A stretch of 64,000 nucleotides of DNA from Laccaria trichodermophora (GCA_018417955.1 JACTVC010000001.1:2976001-3040000), one strand, 5' to 3'; shown: positions 11,455 through 24,559, counted from the first letter of the stretch. Made by a program: numbers and translations. Notes: generated by a model not told the origin, from the letters alone.

Positions 11455-11640
11455 TTACTCAAGAGATCAATCGCTCTCTCGTCGTCATCATCATCATCAA
11501 CCTATACCGTTCGAACTGAGCAACTCGCTTTATTCCTCCCTGGAGCCTTTTTCGCTGGTTGACTTCAAATGGGGGCGGGTAAACGCCATCAAAACTCCTC
11601 CAAGGAAATAAACGAGATCGTGAAAATCTGGGAGAAGAAG
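11455..11640 (-). pseudogene. Relic of the MRE11 3' end carried by the F-box duplication
   Basis: The plus strand here (tcgtcgtcatcatcatcatc, then aacctataccgttc, then ggagcctttttcgctggttg and cgccatcaaaactcctcc) matches the true MRE11 terminus at about 13476-13740 but lacks roughly 130 bp of the penultimate exon. The acidic stop-proximal segment is altered so that the original stop is lost. It is a non-functional fragment duplicated along with the F-box gene, and it marks the extent of the duplicated unit. Confidence 0.7.
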
Positions 11641-11715
11641 AGCAACTAGAAGTTGACTGGAAGAGTGGCAGTGCCCTACCAGCGTCCAATCCAACGTTCT
11701 TTGTGCCACACAGTC

Positions 11716-13311
11716 ATGTCTTTGAAGGTATGTGATTATGGATCAATCCTAGCAAGACTTCTAGTCGATTGGTCACCAGACGATCCAACGCCAGAGCTCT
11801 TAGAAGTTGAATCCGCCATCGCTCGTTTGTCTGAACGATCGCGCGAGCTACGAGAGCAGATTAATGCTAAAAACCCATTTCTCTCTTTCCCTGCAGAGAT
11901 TATCTCCGAGATCTCAATGATGGCTTGTAGTCCTGTTTACACGGCCAGTGAGCCGGATGATTTTGTTACGTCCTGGCAGCCTACAACGCCATTCAAGTTG
12001 GGGAAAATTTGCCGAAATTGGCGACACACAGTTTGGGCTTCTCCTCGGTGTTGGAATACCATCTTTCTTGATCTCCAGAGGAATGCAGAGACATATCATG
12101 TTCAAGTGGCGTTGCTGGAGGGGTGGCTATCCCGCTCCGGAGATCTTCCACTCTCCATACACCTTGACGAATGGGAGGACGATCCAGAAGAATGGGCGCA
12201 AAACCCACCAATAGAGGTGTTCGACCTCCTTGCAAAATACTCCCATCGTTGGCTACATGTCAGTGCATTCCTGGTATATCCTTGTTGGCAGCAACTTGAA
12301 AAGTTTTCCCTTCCTCTGTTGACCTCGCTTGCTGTGGGTCCACCGGGCAACGTCTACCCAACCGGGGGGTCCGGCTGGCAAAGGCAAATTTCGGATGCGC
12401 CACTGCTTCGAACCGTGTATATGACGGTGTTGAGTGGGGAAATATTTATACCGGGGCTAATCTGGCATCAACTCACGCACCTTACCTTGGAGTCAATTGT
12501 TTGGCAAGATTGCCTGTCCATTTTATCAGCATGCGCACCAAACATCGTGCACTGTGCCCTCCCTGACTTGAAACCACAATTTGCCTTCGGTGCCACTTTG
12601 GCCGCCTTTACACTTCCCTGCTTGTCAAGCTTTAGCGCAGCATGCCCACAGAGTACCGAGGCATATAGTCCGGTTTTGACAATTTTAGACCGCATCACAG
12701 CCCCTCTTCTCTCTCGGATGCAGCTGCAATTTGATGGAGTTTCGGGCACGGAGCCTTTGATGGCTGTACGGCACTTCCTCTCTCGATCCTCATGCTCACT
12801 TTGTGAGCTTTCACTCAATTTGGTGCAGTATACGCGCCAGAACGAGCCTTCGCTGATCGCTCTGCTTGCCGTTACAGAGAAGTTGGAGAAACTAGAACTA
12901 ATTTGCGAAGTGGAAGGGATATCCGATCTCGTTCTCGATCATCTAAACCCAGATAGGCCGCAACGCCTTCCCCAACATCTGCCTGCAGCTCAAATTCTCT
13001 TGCCCAACCTTCGCGACCTTTATTACAACGGACGGATGGAATTCGAGCTTGGAACGCTTGTGGATATGATCAAGATGCGATATCGCATGGCGGAGGACAA
13101 CGATGATGGGTTAGGATTGCGATCTGAGGAAGACTTTAATCGTCTTGCGAGACCGGCGGTGTTTAATATCAATATCGTGGATGTACCTCCTAGCCAGCGC
13201 GTCTCGCTTTCCGCTTCTGCGGAAACGTTGCGAAGGCTTACAAAAGAGCATGGTTGCATTTCCTTGTCCTTCTCAGATGAGATGGGCAACGATATATCTC
13301 TTGTGGATTAA
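11716..13311 (+). CDS. F-box-like protein, tandem copy 2
   Basis: Single exon of about 531 residues from the ATG at 11716, chosen because copy 1 starts at the equivalent MSLK codon; the ORF stays open 63 bp upstream. It has the same architecture as copy 1: ARLSERSRELREQINAK coiled coil, FLSFPAEIISEISMMAC F-box core, KLGKICRNWRHTVWASPRCW, then a long leucine-rich region. Small in-frame insertions (for example around 12350-12380 and 12960) make it slightly longer. It is convergent with MRE11, whose stop lies about 160 bp past this stop. Confidence 0.75.
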   Translation: MSLKVCDYGSILARLLVDWSPDDPTPELLEVESAIARLSERSRELREQINAKNPFLSFPAEIISEISMMACSPVYTASEPDDFVTSWQPTTPFKLGKICRNWRHTVWASPRCWNTIFLDLQRNAETYHVQVALLEGWLSRSGDLPLSIHLDEWEDDPEEWAQNPPIEVFDLLAKYSHRWLHVSAFLVYPCWQQLEKFSLPLLTSLAVGPPGNVYPTGGSGWQRQISDAPLLRTVYMTVLSGEIFIPGLIWHQLTHLTLESIVWQDCLSILSACAPNIVHCALPDLKPQFAFGATLAAFTLPCLSSFSAACPQSTEAYSPVLTILDRITAPLLSRMQLQFDGVSGTEPLMAVRHFLSRSSCSLCELSLNLVQYTRQNEPSLIALLAVTEKLEKLELICEVEGISDLVLDHLNPDRPQRLPQHLPAAQILLPNLRDLYYNGRMEFELGTLVDMIKMRYRMAEDNDDGLGLRSEEDFNRLARPAVFNINIVDVPPSQRVSLSASAETLRRLTKEHGCISLSFSDEMGNDISLVD

Positions 13312-13471
13312 AACCTTTTAACGAGGCATGGTAGAACCGCACACAATGAAAATGGTGTCAGAGTGCACAAGCCTGTCCTTTTGTGCACGAAAGAACAAGG
13401 AAATGACGACAACATATCGAGCGCAATTAGATAGACAGCAAAGTTATGCACATGGTACTTATTTAGGAGAT

Positions 13472-16439
13472 TAATCACTCTCATCGTCGTCATCATCATC
13501 AACCTATACCGTTCCAAGTCAACAATATACCTCATTGAAACATAAAAACGAAACTAACCACCATCTTCCCTCTAGCTTTCGTAGCAGCAGCACGCGACGA
13601 CCGACCGGCAGGTGCAAATGTCAGCTGGTTCTGCTTCGCCGGCGCAGCAGTCGCTTTCTTCTTCGCTGGAGCCTTTTTCGTTGGTTGACTTGAAAGGGGG
13701 AAGGGTGATACACCATGAAAACTCCTCGAAGGAAATGAACGAGATCAGATCACCTTAACACAGCAGCTCTGTTCGTCTTCTTCGTAGCAGGCTTAGGCGC
13801 CTCTTCTTCCTCGTCTTCCTCGTCATCAGAATCACCAAGATCAATCACTTCGTCAGAGTCACTCTGTCCGAGTCCAAATGAAACAGTCGTGAATCACAGA
13901 CCGGAAAAGAGTACTGGTACATACAACAGCCACCTTCTTTCCACGACCCTTTGCAGGTGCTTTCTTCGCTGGTGCTTTTTTCGCCGGTGCCTTGGCTGGC
14001 GCTTTCTTCGCTTTGGTAGCAGCGGCGGCAGCTTTCTTTTTGGGAGGTTCGGGCTCGTCGGAATCAATGTCGTCAAAGTTAGAATTGGCACCAGCGTCGA
14101 CATCCATGAGCATGGAGTCCTCTGAGCCTGATTCGATGGCTTTTGCTTTTCCCTGTAACAAACGTATATGTATATGCTTTTTGATTCGAGAAAGATTGAC
14201 AGTGGCGACGGACCTTTCCTTTGGCTTTGTTCTCTTTGGCCTTCTCGATGTACTCTTGTTCGTGTTGCTCTTTGGCCTTGACCAACTTTACTCTTCTTCA
14301 GCGATGAAACACGCTCGACAAAGAATTACGAACCAAATCCTCCAATTCATCCTCATCAACCCCCTCATCGGCCTCGACGCTTTTCATCAGGCTCTTAAGC
14401 GCCTTCGTTACATGCCTACAACATCATCAGTATCGTCACACACTCCTAGCACAAAAACCATGAACAAACGCAGACTCACGTATGAATTGCATGGATATCA
14501 TCCTTCTCAACAAACATCTGAATAGCATCCGACATCCCATTCTCACCCAACAGCTGCAACTCCTGCGCAGTCAAATACTCCTTCACAAGCGTCGCCACCC
14601 GAACCTTTGCCAGTTTCTCTGTAACGCTCAACTCGGGGTCGTCGATACTCAATTCAGGCTGGTCGATGGCGACTTTTGTAGTCCGGCTAGCTGACTTTTT
14701 GGAACGGTGGAAGACGAGCAGGTCTCGTGGGTTGGCGATGCGGCCTTGGAATTCTTGCCCGAAACGGATGGGGTTGGAGGTTTCTGTGACCCCTGTTGTG
14801 TCGACCTGGATTTTTGGGTTAGTTGGGTTTGAGGTTGGTAGACATCTTGGGAAGGAAAAGATCACCCACCTTTAGACGAACGAGAGGAAGCATTCTTGGG
14901 ACTTCTGGATCACCGGCTTCTGCTGCCCTGGCATTTCGTTCGTCCCATTGTTCGTTTGCTTCATCGATAAGGGCGTTCACCTGTTAATTCTCAGAAAGTT
15001 ATCCAATGGAGAGAAAAGCGACTACCTTTGCCTTCAGGTACTTTGTAATTTCCATTTGATCGTTGAGATTGAGTCCTTCCTCTTCCGCCACCTCGTTCAA
15101 AACGACTTCTTCGATTACAAACGGTCGGACCGTCCGCAGTGGTATAGGCGTCATTTTGAATTCCTTCCCCTGAACTTCCAGCAAGGCTACATGTCTTTTT
15201 CGTCGGTTAGAATCTTAAAGCCCCAGGGGAAAGTAAACATACTTTTCAATGGCCTCACCATCCGCCAGGGATGTCGCAACAGACGACCCAGGTTGAGTTA
15301 TGTAGTACTTCTTCCCCGCTACGGGTTCAGGGACAATTCTGCAATCGTGTTCATGTCCCCAGATAACCAGGTCCACACTATCGTCAAACATCCCTTCCGG
15401 AACGAATTCTTGAGGACCATGTTTCACGCTGTTGAAAGAACGTCTGACTATACCTCCAACAAGTGGGGAAAAATGCGTACCGATTCTGGTGCAACAGCAG
15501 AATATTGAACCACTTGTCTTTATCTTTTGGCATGTACATCCGCACACGATTGCTTCGAAGCTCGAAATGCATCCTTTGATCCTTGACGTTCCCGATTCCG
15601 TACATGCCAAGTTGGGTCCTTCCTTTACGGAGGAGAACAGGCCGGACAGCGATACCCGTTGTACGAGCGTCGGCGTCTGAGACGGGGAGATCGATTTTTC
15701 CCATGTAGTTGAGTAGTCCTGACACGGAAAGAACGTCAAGGGCACATAACGCGCCTTCCTGTGGGTAAGTGGTTGAGTTATAAGAAGCCCAGTTTGTACG
15801 ATGGGATGGACTTACGGCTCCGGCGCCTTGAGGATCATCGTGGTTGCCGTGAATCGAAAAGACGGGGATGGCAACGTTGAAATTGGGGTCTTCGTAGTTT
15901 ATAGCAGGAAACCTGCATTATATCGGTGAGATGCCAATCTTATAGAGGAAAAGAGTGGGAACGTACGAAAAGCCGTCAGCCTTTCCTTCTTCAGGATCAC
16001 TTAACAGCTCTACTTGTATAGGCTTGTCACCTAACGTGTACTCCCGCAGAAGCGCGATGGTCTTGTAAAGGCAGTCCCGGGAAGGCTTGTTCTCGTGGAA
16101 CAAATCTCCAGCGAGGAGGACAAAGTCGACCTGCATAGCTGGACGTGAGCTCGCGGGATCTCGTGAAGTTGGGAAGAAAGAAAGAAAACGAACGTCGTGT
16201 TTTTTCCCCAATTGCAAAATCTCCTGAAACGTATTTATGGAATCCTGTCCGCGAATGGGGTCTCGTTCCAGATAACCGATGTGGTTGTCTGTTGCAAGTA
16301 GGATCTTTATAGTGTCTTCTGGGACTTTTTGACGATACGTCAGCGTGACTCTCTCTTAGTGCATAATTCAACTCGTGAACTGACGTTGGCTCTGGATGTC
16401 GTGCGACGGAGGCGGCGGTGAGCCTCCTGCTGAGGACAT
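13472..16439 (-). CDS. MRE11: Double-strand-break repair nuclease MRE11
   Basis: Mn-dependent nuclease subunit of the MRN/MRX complex in recombination, end joining and telomere upkeep. The minus strand from ATG 16439 (MSSAGGSPPPPSHDIQSQ) shows all phosphodiesterase motifs in order: ATDNHIGYLERD, DFVLLAGDLFHENKPS, VFSIHGNHDDPQGAGA, ILLLHQNR and DLVIWGHEHDC, then ITQPGSSVATSL. The capping domain follows, then a long C-terminal tail rich in Lys/Ala/Pro (KKAPAKKAPAKKAPAKGRGKK) and Ser/Asp (SDSDEVIDLGDSDDEEDEEEE), ending VDDDDDDESD. About ten introns are required; those in the tail (around 13860-13950, 13690-13757 and 13505-13555) are my reading of GT/AG borders. Divergent from the unknown gene at 16689, with 250 bp shared between the starts. 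Confidence 0.93.
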
Positions 16440-16627
16440 CGCAGTGATGATGCGAGGAGTCACACTGGAAACTTGAACGCGTCGCGTCCGGCGACCAAAT
16501 AATGGCCGCTCTCATGCATTTCATTTTCGGCATCTCCTCCTTTGCTCCTCCTTTGCTCCTCCATCCCAATCTGAATCTCCTATTTTCTTCGCGTCCAACC
16601 AAGCTCCGACAGTACCTCCTATCATGC

Positions 16628-16633
16628 TATAAA
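16628..16633 (+). promoter_or_regulatory. TATA box of tandem gene A
   Basis: tataaa about 56 bp upstream of ATG 16689. The identical hexamer sits at the same distance in copy B (18027-18032), within otherwise conserved upstream sequence. Confidence 0.55.
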
Positions 16634-16688
16634 GGCCCACGAGAGATACTATGCAAGCCAATATACATAGTGCCTTTTTCAGTCAACA

Positions 16689-17821
16689 ATGGCACCGATA
16701 AGGTCAGTTTGTATCATTGCTTCAAGTATGATCCCAAGATTATATTGGCAGGGTTACGGTTCGCCAAACAACAGAAATGTATACTGAGAACGTTCAGTAT
16801 CTATCAAGCTCGGCTTTCACGTTCGAATTTGAGCGTGGGTTCTGTGCGGGTCAACTCCCTCTTGATTTCGAACAAGGCTGTTTCACGGTAGTTGCCTAAC
16901 CATGGTTTATTCACCAATTGTTGTTAACCACCTTTACTTTTCAGATAATAACCAAAGGAGACCGAAATATTGAGTGGCAAAACGCAGAGTGTGGTGACGT
17001 CAAGTGGCATGAGCTCTTCCGGCTCCCTTACTTCACCTGCCATTGTATAGGTCCGAGGCATTCATGGACAATGACGCAAATCATCGACCGGGGATTGCTG
17101 ACCTGGGAAGATGGTGGAAAAAGTGGTCCCTTTCTAACAGTCATTCGTATGTCGTCAATATTAGTCTTCAAACTCAACAGAACGTTAATGCCAATGTTCC
17201 CATCTTGACACACAAGTAACAGAAGATTTCAATGCTATATTGTCTCGTGAGCTCAACGGGAGAACTCTCAGATCCATGGTGGCTTGGCTGAGGTCACTAC
17301 TCCCTCAATTTCTTGTTGGCACGGACGAACCAGTCAAAGAATTTGTCCCTTCACTGGCAAAAGACGATGGTTTCATTCCTGAATATTCTAAATACATCAC
17401 CTCACCAAGGGCAACGACCGTTGCGCCACGGCGTCACAATGTTACCACAAGCAGGAGCTGCTACTCAAGGGCCGATCCTCCCACTGACACTCGACGAGTG
17501 ACCGGCCCTCCTGCTGACACTCGATGGGTGACCGGCCCTCCCACTGTCACTCGACACAATTTTATCAGGAGCTGCTGCTCTCCTCCCACGGACACTCGAC
17601 GAGTGACTGGCTCTCCCGCTGACACCCAACGGGTGACCGGCCCTCCCACCGTCACTCAACGAGGCAGAAACAGAGTTATGAGTGACAACAGTCTGCCTCC
17701 TCCAGCGTATACCCCTATTTCCACACAGAGAACGATTCACGCTGTTCCGGGGCAGACTATCAATATTGTCACCAGCTCCACCACTGGTTTGATAATTAAC
17801 CCTTACGTGCACGCTAACTAG
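16689..17821 (+). CDS. Unknown protein, tandem copy A, with PP.DTRRVTG repeats
   Basis: Family not recognised. Exons start with the tiny ATGGCACCGATAAG (16689-16702) and join into MAPIRVTVRQTTEMYTEN, then a Phe-rich segment (SSAFTFEFERGFCAGQLPLD). The next exon carries cysteines (WQNAECGDVKWHELF, YFTCHCIG) and ends LTWEDGGKSGPFLTVI. The last exon, from about 17223 to the stop at 17821, begins QDFNAILSREL. Its C-terminal half is a 10-residue repeat of the type PPTDTRRVTG, six units in two blocks separated by a NFIRSCCS insert, followed by APGQTINIVTSSTTG-like sequence. Copy B repeats the whole gene and its promoter. The small first exon is supported by its conservation in both copies. No signal peptide is evident. 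Confidence 0.6.
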
Positions 17822-18026
17822 CGCAGAGATTCTCATGAAAGTGAATTCAATCATTGTTTGTAATTAATCATATACTTGTTATAGTTGTGCCTAAAAATGT
17901 TTGGGAAAATTTGACCTGCGCTCTCATGTTTTTCAGCATCTCCTCCTTCACTCAACCTTCACTTCCCATTATGAATCTCCTATTTTTTCGCGTTCAATGA
18001 AGCTCCGACGGTAACTCCTATCTTGC

Positions 18027-18032
18027 TATAAA
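18027..18032 (+). promoter_or_regulatory. TATA box of tandem gene B
   Basis: tataaa 57 bp upstream of ATG 18084, in sequence conserved with the promoter of copy A. Confidence 0.55.
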
Positions 18033-18083
18033 GGCCCCCGGGAGATGCTATGCAAGCCAACATAGCGCCTTTCCCAGTCAACA

Positions 18084-19108
18084 ATGGCACCGATAAGGTC
18101 AGTATGTTTCATCGCTTCAAGTATTATGTTAAGATTACATTGGAAGGGTTGTGGTTCGCCAAACGAAAGAACTATATGCTGAGAATGTTCAGTATCTATC
18201 AAGCTCGGCTTTCACGTTCGAATTTGAGCGTGGGTTCTGTGCGGGTCAACTCCCTCTCGATTTCGAACAAGGCTGTTTCACGGTAGTTGCCTAACCATGG
18301 TTTATTCATCAATTGTCGTTAACTACCTTTACTTTTAGATAATAACCAAAGGAGACCGAAATCTTGAGTGGCAAAACGCAGAGTGTGGTGACGACAGGTG
18401 GCATGAGCTCTTCCGGCTCCCTTACTTCACGTGCCATTGTATAGGACCGGGGAATTCATGGACAATGACACAAATAATCGACCAGGGATTGCTAACCTGG
18501 GAAGATGGTGGCGAGAGTGGTCCCTTTCTTACGGTCATCCGTATGTTGTCAATTTCAACCTCAAAACTGAACAGAAAATTAATGGCAATGTTCCCATCTT
18601 AACACAAGGAACACGCGATTTTAATGCTATATTGTCTCGTGAGCTTGATGGGAGAACTCTGAGATCCATGGTGGCTTGGCTGAGGTCACTACTCCCTCAA
18701 TTTCTTGTTGGCACGGACGAACCAGTCAAAGAATTTGTCCCTTCACTGGCAAAAGACGATGGTTTCATTCCTGAATATTCTATATACATCACCTCACCAA
18801 GGGCAACGACCGTTGCGCCACGGCGTCACAATGTTATCACAAGTAGGAGCTGCTACTCAAGGGCCGATACTCCCACTGACACTCGACGAGTGACCGGCCC
18901 TCCCGCTGACACTCGACGGGTGACTGGCCCTCCCACCGTCACACAACGAGGCAGAAGCAGAGTTACGAGTGACAACAGTCTGCTTCCTCCAGCGTATACC
19001 CCTGTTTCCACACAGAGAACGATTTACGCTGTTCCGGGGCAGACCATCAATATTGTCACCAGCTCTACGACTGGTCTGATCATCAACCCTTACGTGCACG
19101 CGAACTAG
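18084..19108 (+). CDS. Unknown protein, tandem copy B, with fewer repeats
   Basis: Paralogue of the gene at 16689-17821 with the same exon plan: 14-bp first exon, then VVVRQTKELYAENVQYLSSS, then IITKGDRNLEWQNAECGDDRW, then RDFNAILSRELDGRTLRSM. It carries only three PP.DTRRVTG units (about 18870-18945), because the second block and the NFIRSCCS insert of copy A are absent. The last-intron acceptor also differs (aacacaag before GAACACGCG), yet the frame is kept. Both copies look intact, so both are probably expressed. Confidence 0.6.
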
Positions 19109-19461
19109 ACGCAGAGATTTCCATAAAGTGAATTCATTCGTTCTAATTCATCATATACTTGTTGTAGTTCTGCCTAAAAATGTTTGAGCAACGAATTTTT
19201 AAAGAAACAGATTAGACTGGATTAGACGTCGAAAATTCTGTTCAGAAACCTCTGGAGTTGCCTCCACGGAAGGTGATTTGAGAGTCGACTGAACGATAAA
19301 CTGCAATCTGCACATAAATTTGAAATTCCCAGGATACACAAGCGCAGTGCCCTGAGTTTGGAGCAAAATGAACGCTGAGCGCTGGTTTCTTATCTCTGAC
19401 GCCGTTCACGCAGGACGACGACGACCTTTTTTCTTTCAACTAGATCTTTTCGCCAGCTTGA
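19109..19461. other. Intergenic spacer upstream of the transporter gene
   Basis: 350 bp containing the 3' flank of tandem gene B and the promoter and 5' UTR of the GDP-fucose-transporter-like gene. I see no coding signal. Confidence 0.4.
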
Positions 19462-20882
19462 ATGGCGCCCCACAAAGATGCGAAGCCTGCTTCAAAGGCG
19501 CTAGTGGTACGCCCCGCTTTACAGCTGTTAACGACCGAAAGCTTATCCAACTCTCCTCGTAGATTGGTGTTGTCGTTTTTTATCTGGTGGCTGCACTATC
19601 GGTACGTTCTCACTTGCTGAAGTGCGGGTGTAAACTTACACAGCAGGCGTACAACTATTAGATGGTCATGGCGTGCGGCAATTTCTCTTGTCCTCCAAAT
19701 TTGTAGTAACGCTCAACGATCACTTGCAGCAACAAATGGGTTCTGAACGTCACCTCAATCCCGCTCTTCTTCCTCTGGACCCAATTAACAATAGCCTCTC
19801 TCCTCTTCGTAATATCCGACACACTACGCATCCTACCCGACCGCCTAACGTTTGACCTGGAGACATGTAAAGGCCTCGTCCCAATGGTTGGCTTGAGCGT
19901 ACTCGGTTTGAGGTCAGTCACCCCCTCTCCATCTCTCTCATACTTCGCCTTTTGAAAACTCACGACTCCACAGCTTCAGCAACTACACCCTCAAATACGT
20001 CGACGCCTCCTTCTACCAAGTCGCACGCGGCCTCGTTCTCCCCTTCACAGTCTTCACCTCTTTCATAGTCCTCCACTCCCGCCCATCCCTACGTATCCTC
20101 CTCACATGCGGCGTCGTCACACTCGGATTCTTCGTCGGCGTTTTCCTAGATGGAACGCCCATCTCCCTCGTCGGTGTCTTTTTCGGTGTCGCCAGCTCGG
20201 CGATCACGGCTACCCATTCCGTGGTTATCAAGCAAAGCCTTAACGTCGTTAATGGGAGCGCGCTGGCGCTGTCGTGGTACACGAACTTGTTGAGTGCTAT
20301 CGTGTTGCTGCCGCTCCTTGTCCTGGTTGGTGAAGGTCCGGATGTGGTCAAGTTGCTGTTTGGCATCGACGAGCTTTTGGTCAAGGCTGGTGCTATGAGT
20401 CCGTTGAGGACGTTCCTTTGGGGATCTTTGATCACTGTAAGCCTTCTGATCGGATACACTAATTCTTGCTCATGCTGATTGAACAAAGGGCGTCCTCGGG
20501 TTCATGATGAGCTTCGCCAGTCTACTTTCCATCAAAGTGACATCCCCAATCACCCACATGGTATCCTCAGCCGTACGCGGCGTACTTTCATCCGTTCTTG
20601 GAATGTGGATATTCCACGACATTATTACAGGGTACGTCTCTACTGCCATCTTTCATCCCCCATAATCCCATATCCCATCCGTATCCCGTCTTCCATGAAT
20701 GGATTTAACGCATACATTGTCTCCCCAGGGGCCGCGCCTCTTCAATCGCCACTATTCTCTTCGGCTCCGTTATGTACACCTGGGTGAAACATCAAGAATC
20801 GCAGCCCGCTTCAAGTTCGAAAGGCGCATATGACCGACTCGAGATGGATGTTGAATCAATGGCAGAGTCGAAACCCAGATAG
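19462..20882 (+). CDS. Golgi nucleotide-sugar transporter, GDP-fucose (SLC35C1) type
   Basis: Multi-pass antiporter predicted to carry GDP-fucose from cytosol to Golgi lumen. Seven exons join in frame from MAPHKDAKPASKALV. Family signatures are MANKWVLNVTSIPLFF (the NK.VL motif after helix 1), SFSNYTLKYVDASFYQVARG (LKYV...FY..R, typical of SLC35C/E), a TCGVVTLGFFVGV segment, and KVTSPITHMVSSAVRGVLSS near the C-terminus. About ten hydrophobic segments are visible over roughly 375 residues. The acidic cytoplasmic tail ends AESKPR. Substrate assignment rests on motif similarity to SLC35C1 and on the GDP-L-fucose synthase gene 1.7 kb downstream; a triose-phosphate-transporter-like paralogue of other specificity remains possible. 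Confidence 0.72.
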
Positions 20883-21146
20883 CTACACCCACGATCGTTG
20901 CATGACAGTATTATTTTAGAGAAGCGCGCATCAGGACTTTAGCATAGACGTGTGGAATACCCATCTTCGTCGAGAGCAGGAATATGTACAATATAATTAT
21001 CAGACTTGCTATCGTCCATCTTCCAACACTCCTTCCAGATATGCGCAGGAAGTATATTAGTGATAGCCCAAGAGACGTCTATAAGTATGTCAAAATGTTA
21101 CAAGATGATCTGTCCTCTTCGTTCTCTTCACAACTATATTACCTCT

Positions 21147-22339
21147 TCACCGACACCCTGTACCCTTCGCCTGCGGTAAGACAGGCAACTTCAATCCCCT
21201 GCCGCACCTCTCCAGATTCCCATCTGTTAATTCGTACGCGGGCCGGTACTGCGGGGTTGCATCTTCGGTAGTTGAGGACCGTGATAGTTCGACCGGAGGG
21301 ACGCCGTTTGACCGTGATGTTGTTGATGACGTACAAGATTCGGGCGAAACAGGTGCAGACAGTGATGTTTTCCCTTCCACCAAAGGCTGCTGCTCTGGAA
21401 CTAGAAGGGCAGGGTTGGGAAAGGTATTGTAAGTCGATCCTAGGGATGTGTACCTGAAGAAAAAAGAAGTTGAGAACAGAGCCGGATAAAGAGAGTGGGA
21501 AGAAGAAACATACCCTTGATCGTATAAATCACAATACGGCACGTTAAGCTGCCGGAGGAACTTCCACACGTCCGCGTAGGACCAGTTGATGATTGGGTTT
21601 ACGCGTTCAAAACATGGCCAGCCGGGGTCCGTCATGTTTCTGTGAGATAATGTAGCTAAACTAACAATCAACCGGAACGAAAATAAGAAGACGTGGGGTG
21701 AACGTACCACCATGAGGATCCGTTCGGCGGGTACCAATCAAGATGGCAGTGACCTGTGGGAAGCGCTCCTTGTACATCTCCAATGCGTGAAGCATCCCCT
21801 CCCCAGGTCTAATCTTCCCTGCTGCTTTAGGAGCACCCGGCTCATCCGGCCCTGTAGTAAGTGTAGGGTCTACTTGAGATAGTGCAGACCGACACGAAAA
21901 TAAATCGAGGTTGTACGTCTTTTCCGTCTTTGAGATGAAGGCTTCTAATGAAGGGAAGGGCGAGGGTACGGGGATGTATATCGAGTGAATGGGTTTCATC
22001 TCTTCAAATGGTTTCAACCGCCGTGCGATGGCTCCTGCGTAGAGGTGTAGAAGGACTGTACCTATGAAAATGAGAAGAGTTGATGCTTGTCAATTTCGTA
22101 CTGCGGGAAGGAAAACTCACAGTCTTTTCCACCGTTAAAGCTGATAGAGAGGCCGTCTTGCCTTTGAGTAGTATTATTGTAAGGTCATCAACTGGCCCGT
22201 TACGAGAACCTCTCACACACCCGTGTGTATCCAAGGCATGATCAATGACTTCCAGAGCTTCCTTGACCAGCGGCGCGAGGGGGTCGTCGGGTGAGTTGGC
22301 GAGTGCGTATACGCCCTCTGCTATGCGTTTGCAGTCCAT
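21147..22339 (-). CDS. FAD1: FAD synthetase (FMN adenylyltransferase)
   Basis: Transfers AMP from ATP to FMN to make FAD in the cytosol. The PAPS-reductase/PP-loop fold is shown by [20 protein letters not shown] (the SGG.D-type loop, rebuilt across two introns), [14 protein letters not shown] (the GTRR.DP motif of Fad1) and [20 protein letters not shown], then [19 protein letters not shown]. The protein ends [14 protein letters not shown] plus a short tail; ER.GRG is the usual C-terminal signature. Between [15 protein letters not shown] and the ending is a Ser/Pro-rich insert of about 60 residues. Minus strand, four to five exons, start ATG 22339 ([13 protein letters not shown]). It is divergent from GDP-L-fucose synthase and convergent with the transporter gene. 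Confidence 0.88.
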
Positions 22340-22606
22340 GAGTGCGTCGTGCAGGTATCTAGGCGCACAATCTAAGTAGGTGGTGAGGAAGTGGCGAAGG
22401 CAGGAGGAGGATAATTCTATATCACGTGTTATATGTTATTGTATCAAGCTTTAGATAAGAAATTATCTAATCTAGCCTATAACCAACATTCTTCCCTTCA
22501 TCCCTTCTGTCAGGTCGACGTTGACCACGACCACAGGGTGCAACTTCAATAGTGACGATTCTGAGGAACCCAACAGCTTGACGATTTAGAGCTCTTCCAT
22601 CCCATC
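22340..22606. promoter_or_regulatory. Shared divergent promoter of FAD1 and GDP-L-fucose synthase
   Basis: 267 bp between the two start codons. It is AT-rich and contains atcacgtgtt (CACGTG E-box at about 22422-22427) and an imperfect palindrome around agataagaaattatct (22452-22467). Promoter function is inferred from position. Confidence 0.5.
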
Positions 22607-24109
<1,503 letters not shown>

Positions 24110-24299
24110 AAGACGTACTCAACTTGAAATCGATATCCGATGTGGACTATGTTGGTAGAAATGAATGGACTTGCGATTGTACTATTACTACTTTTGGACT
24201 TGGAGTGAATGGATACCTTGTATTAGTCTCGACACCAGCCGTTACGGTGATATTACAAACTTGAAGGGTAGATATATTTGTACTTGATTTGTACCGCCT

Positions 24300-24545
24300 T
24301 TCCTTCGGAGTTGGCTGGCTGTACTTAGATCACAGCCTCATGTCAACAACATAAGCCTTTAAGTACCTCCAGATATGATACATTGCATTCTCTCCTGCTT
24401 GTCTTGCACTAGCAACATCGATAAACCACATGGCTTCAACTTTCCCTATGCATCAGGTTTTACCATCCAAGACTGTCATATGCATGATGTTGCTGGGGAT
24501 GCCTACTTCAACTACTGTACGATTACCAAACGATTATGACCAGCT
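24300..24545 (+). pseudogene. Fossil 5' end of the kinase-like gene family
   Basis: Promoter and first exon of the family at 33.5, 39.4 and 46.8 kb are recognisable here, with most CpG changed to TpG or CpA. Shared stretches include ctgtacttagatcacagcc, tgcttgtcttgcact and tcaggttttaccatc. The header still reads ASGFTIQDCHMHDVAGDAYF. No kinase core follows, because a mariner-like element begins at 24560. It lacks the rest of the gene and is not functional. Confidence 0.7.
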
Positions 24546-24559
24546 CTTCAAGCTGTTTA

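Noticed and set aside
17461..17854. Minus-strand ORFs of the type VGGPVTRRVSVGG
   Set aside because: Antisense of the PP.DTRRVTG minisatellite of tandem gene A.
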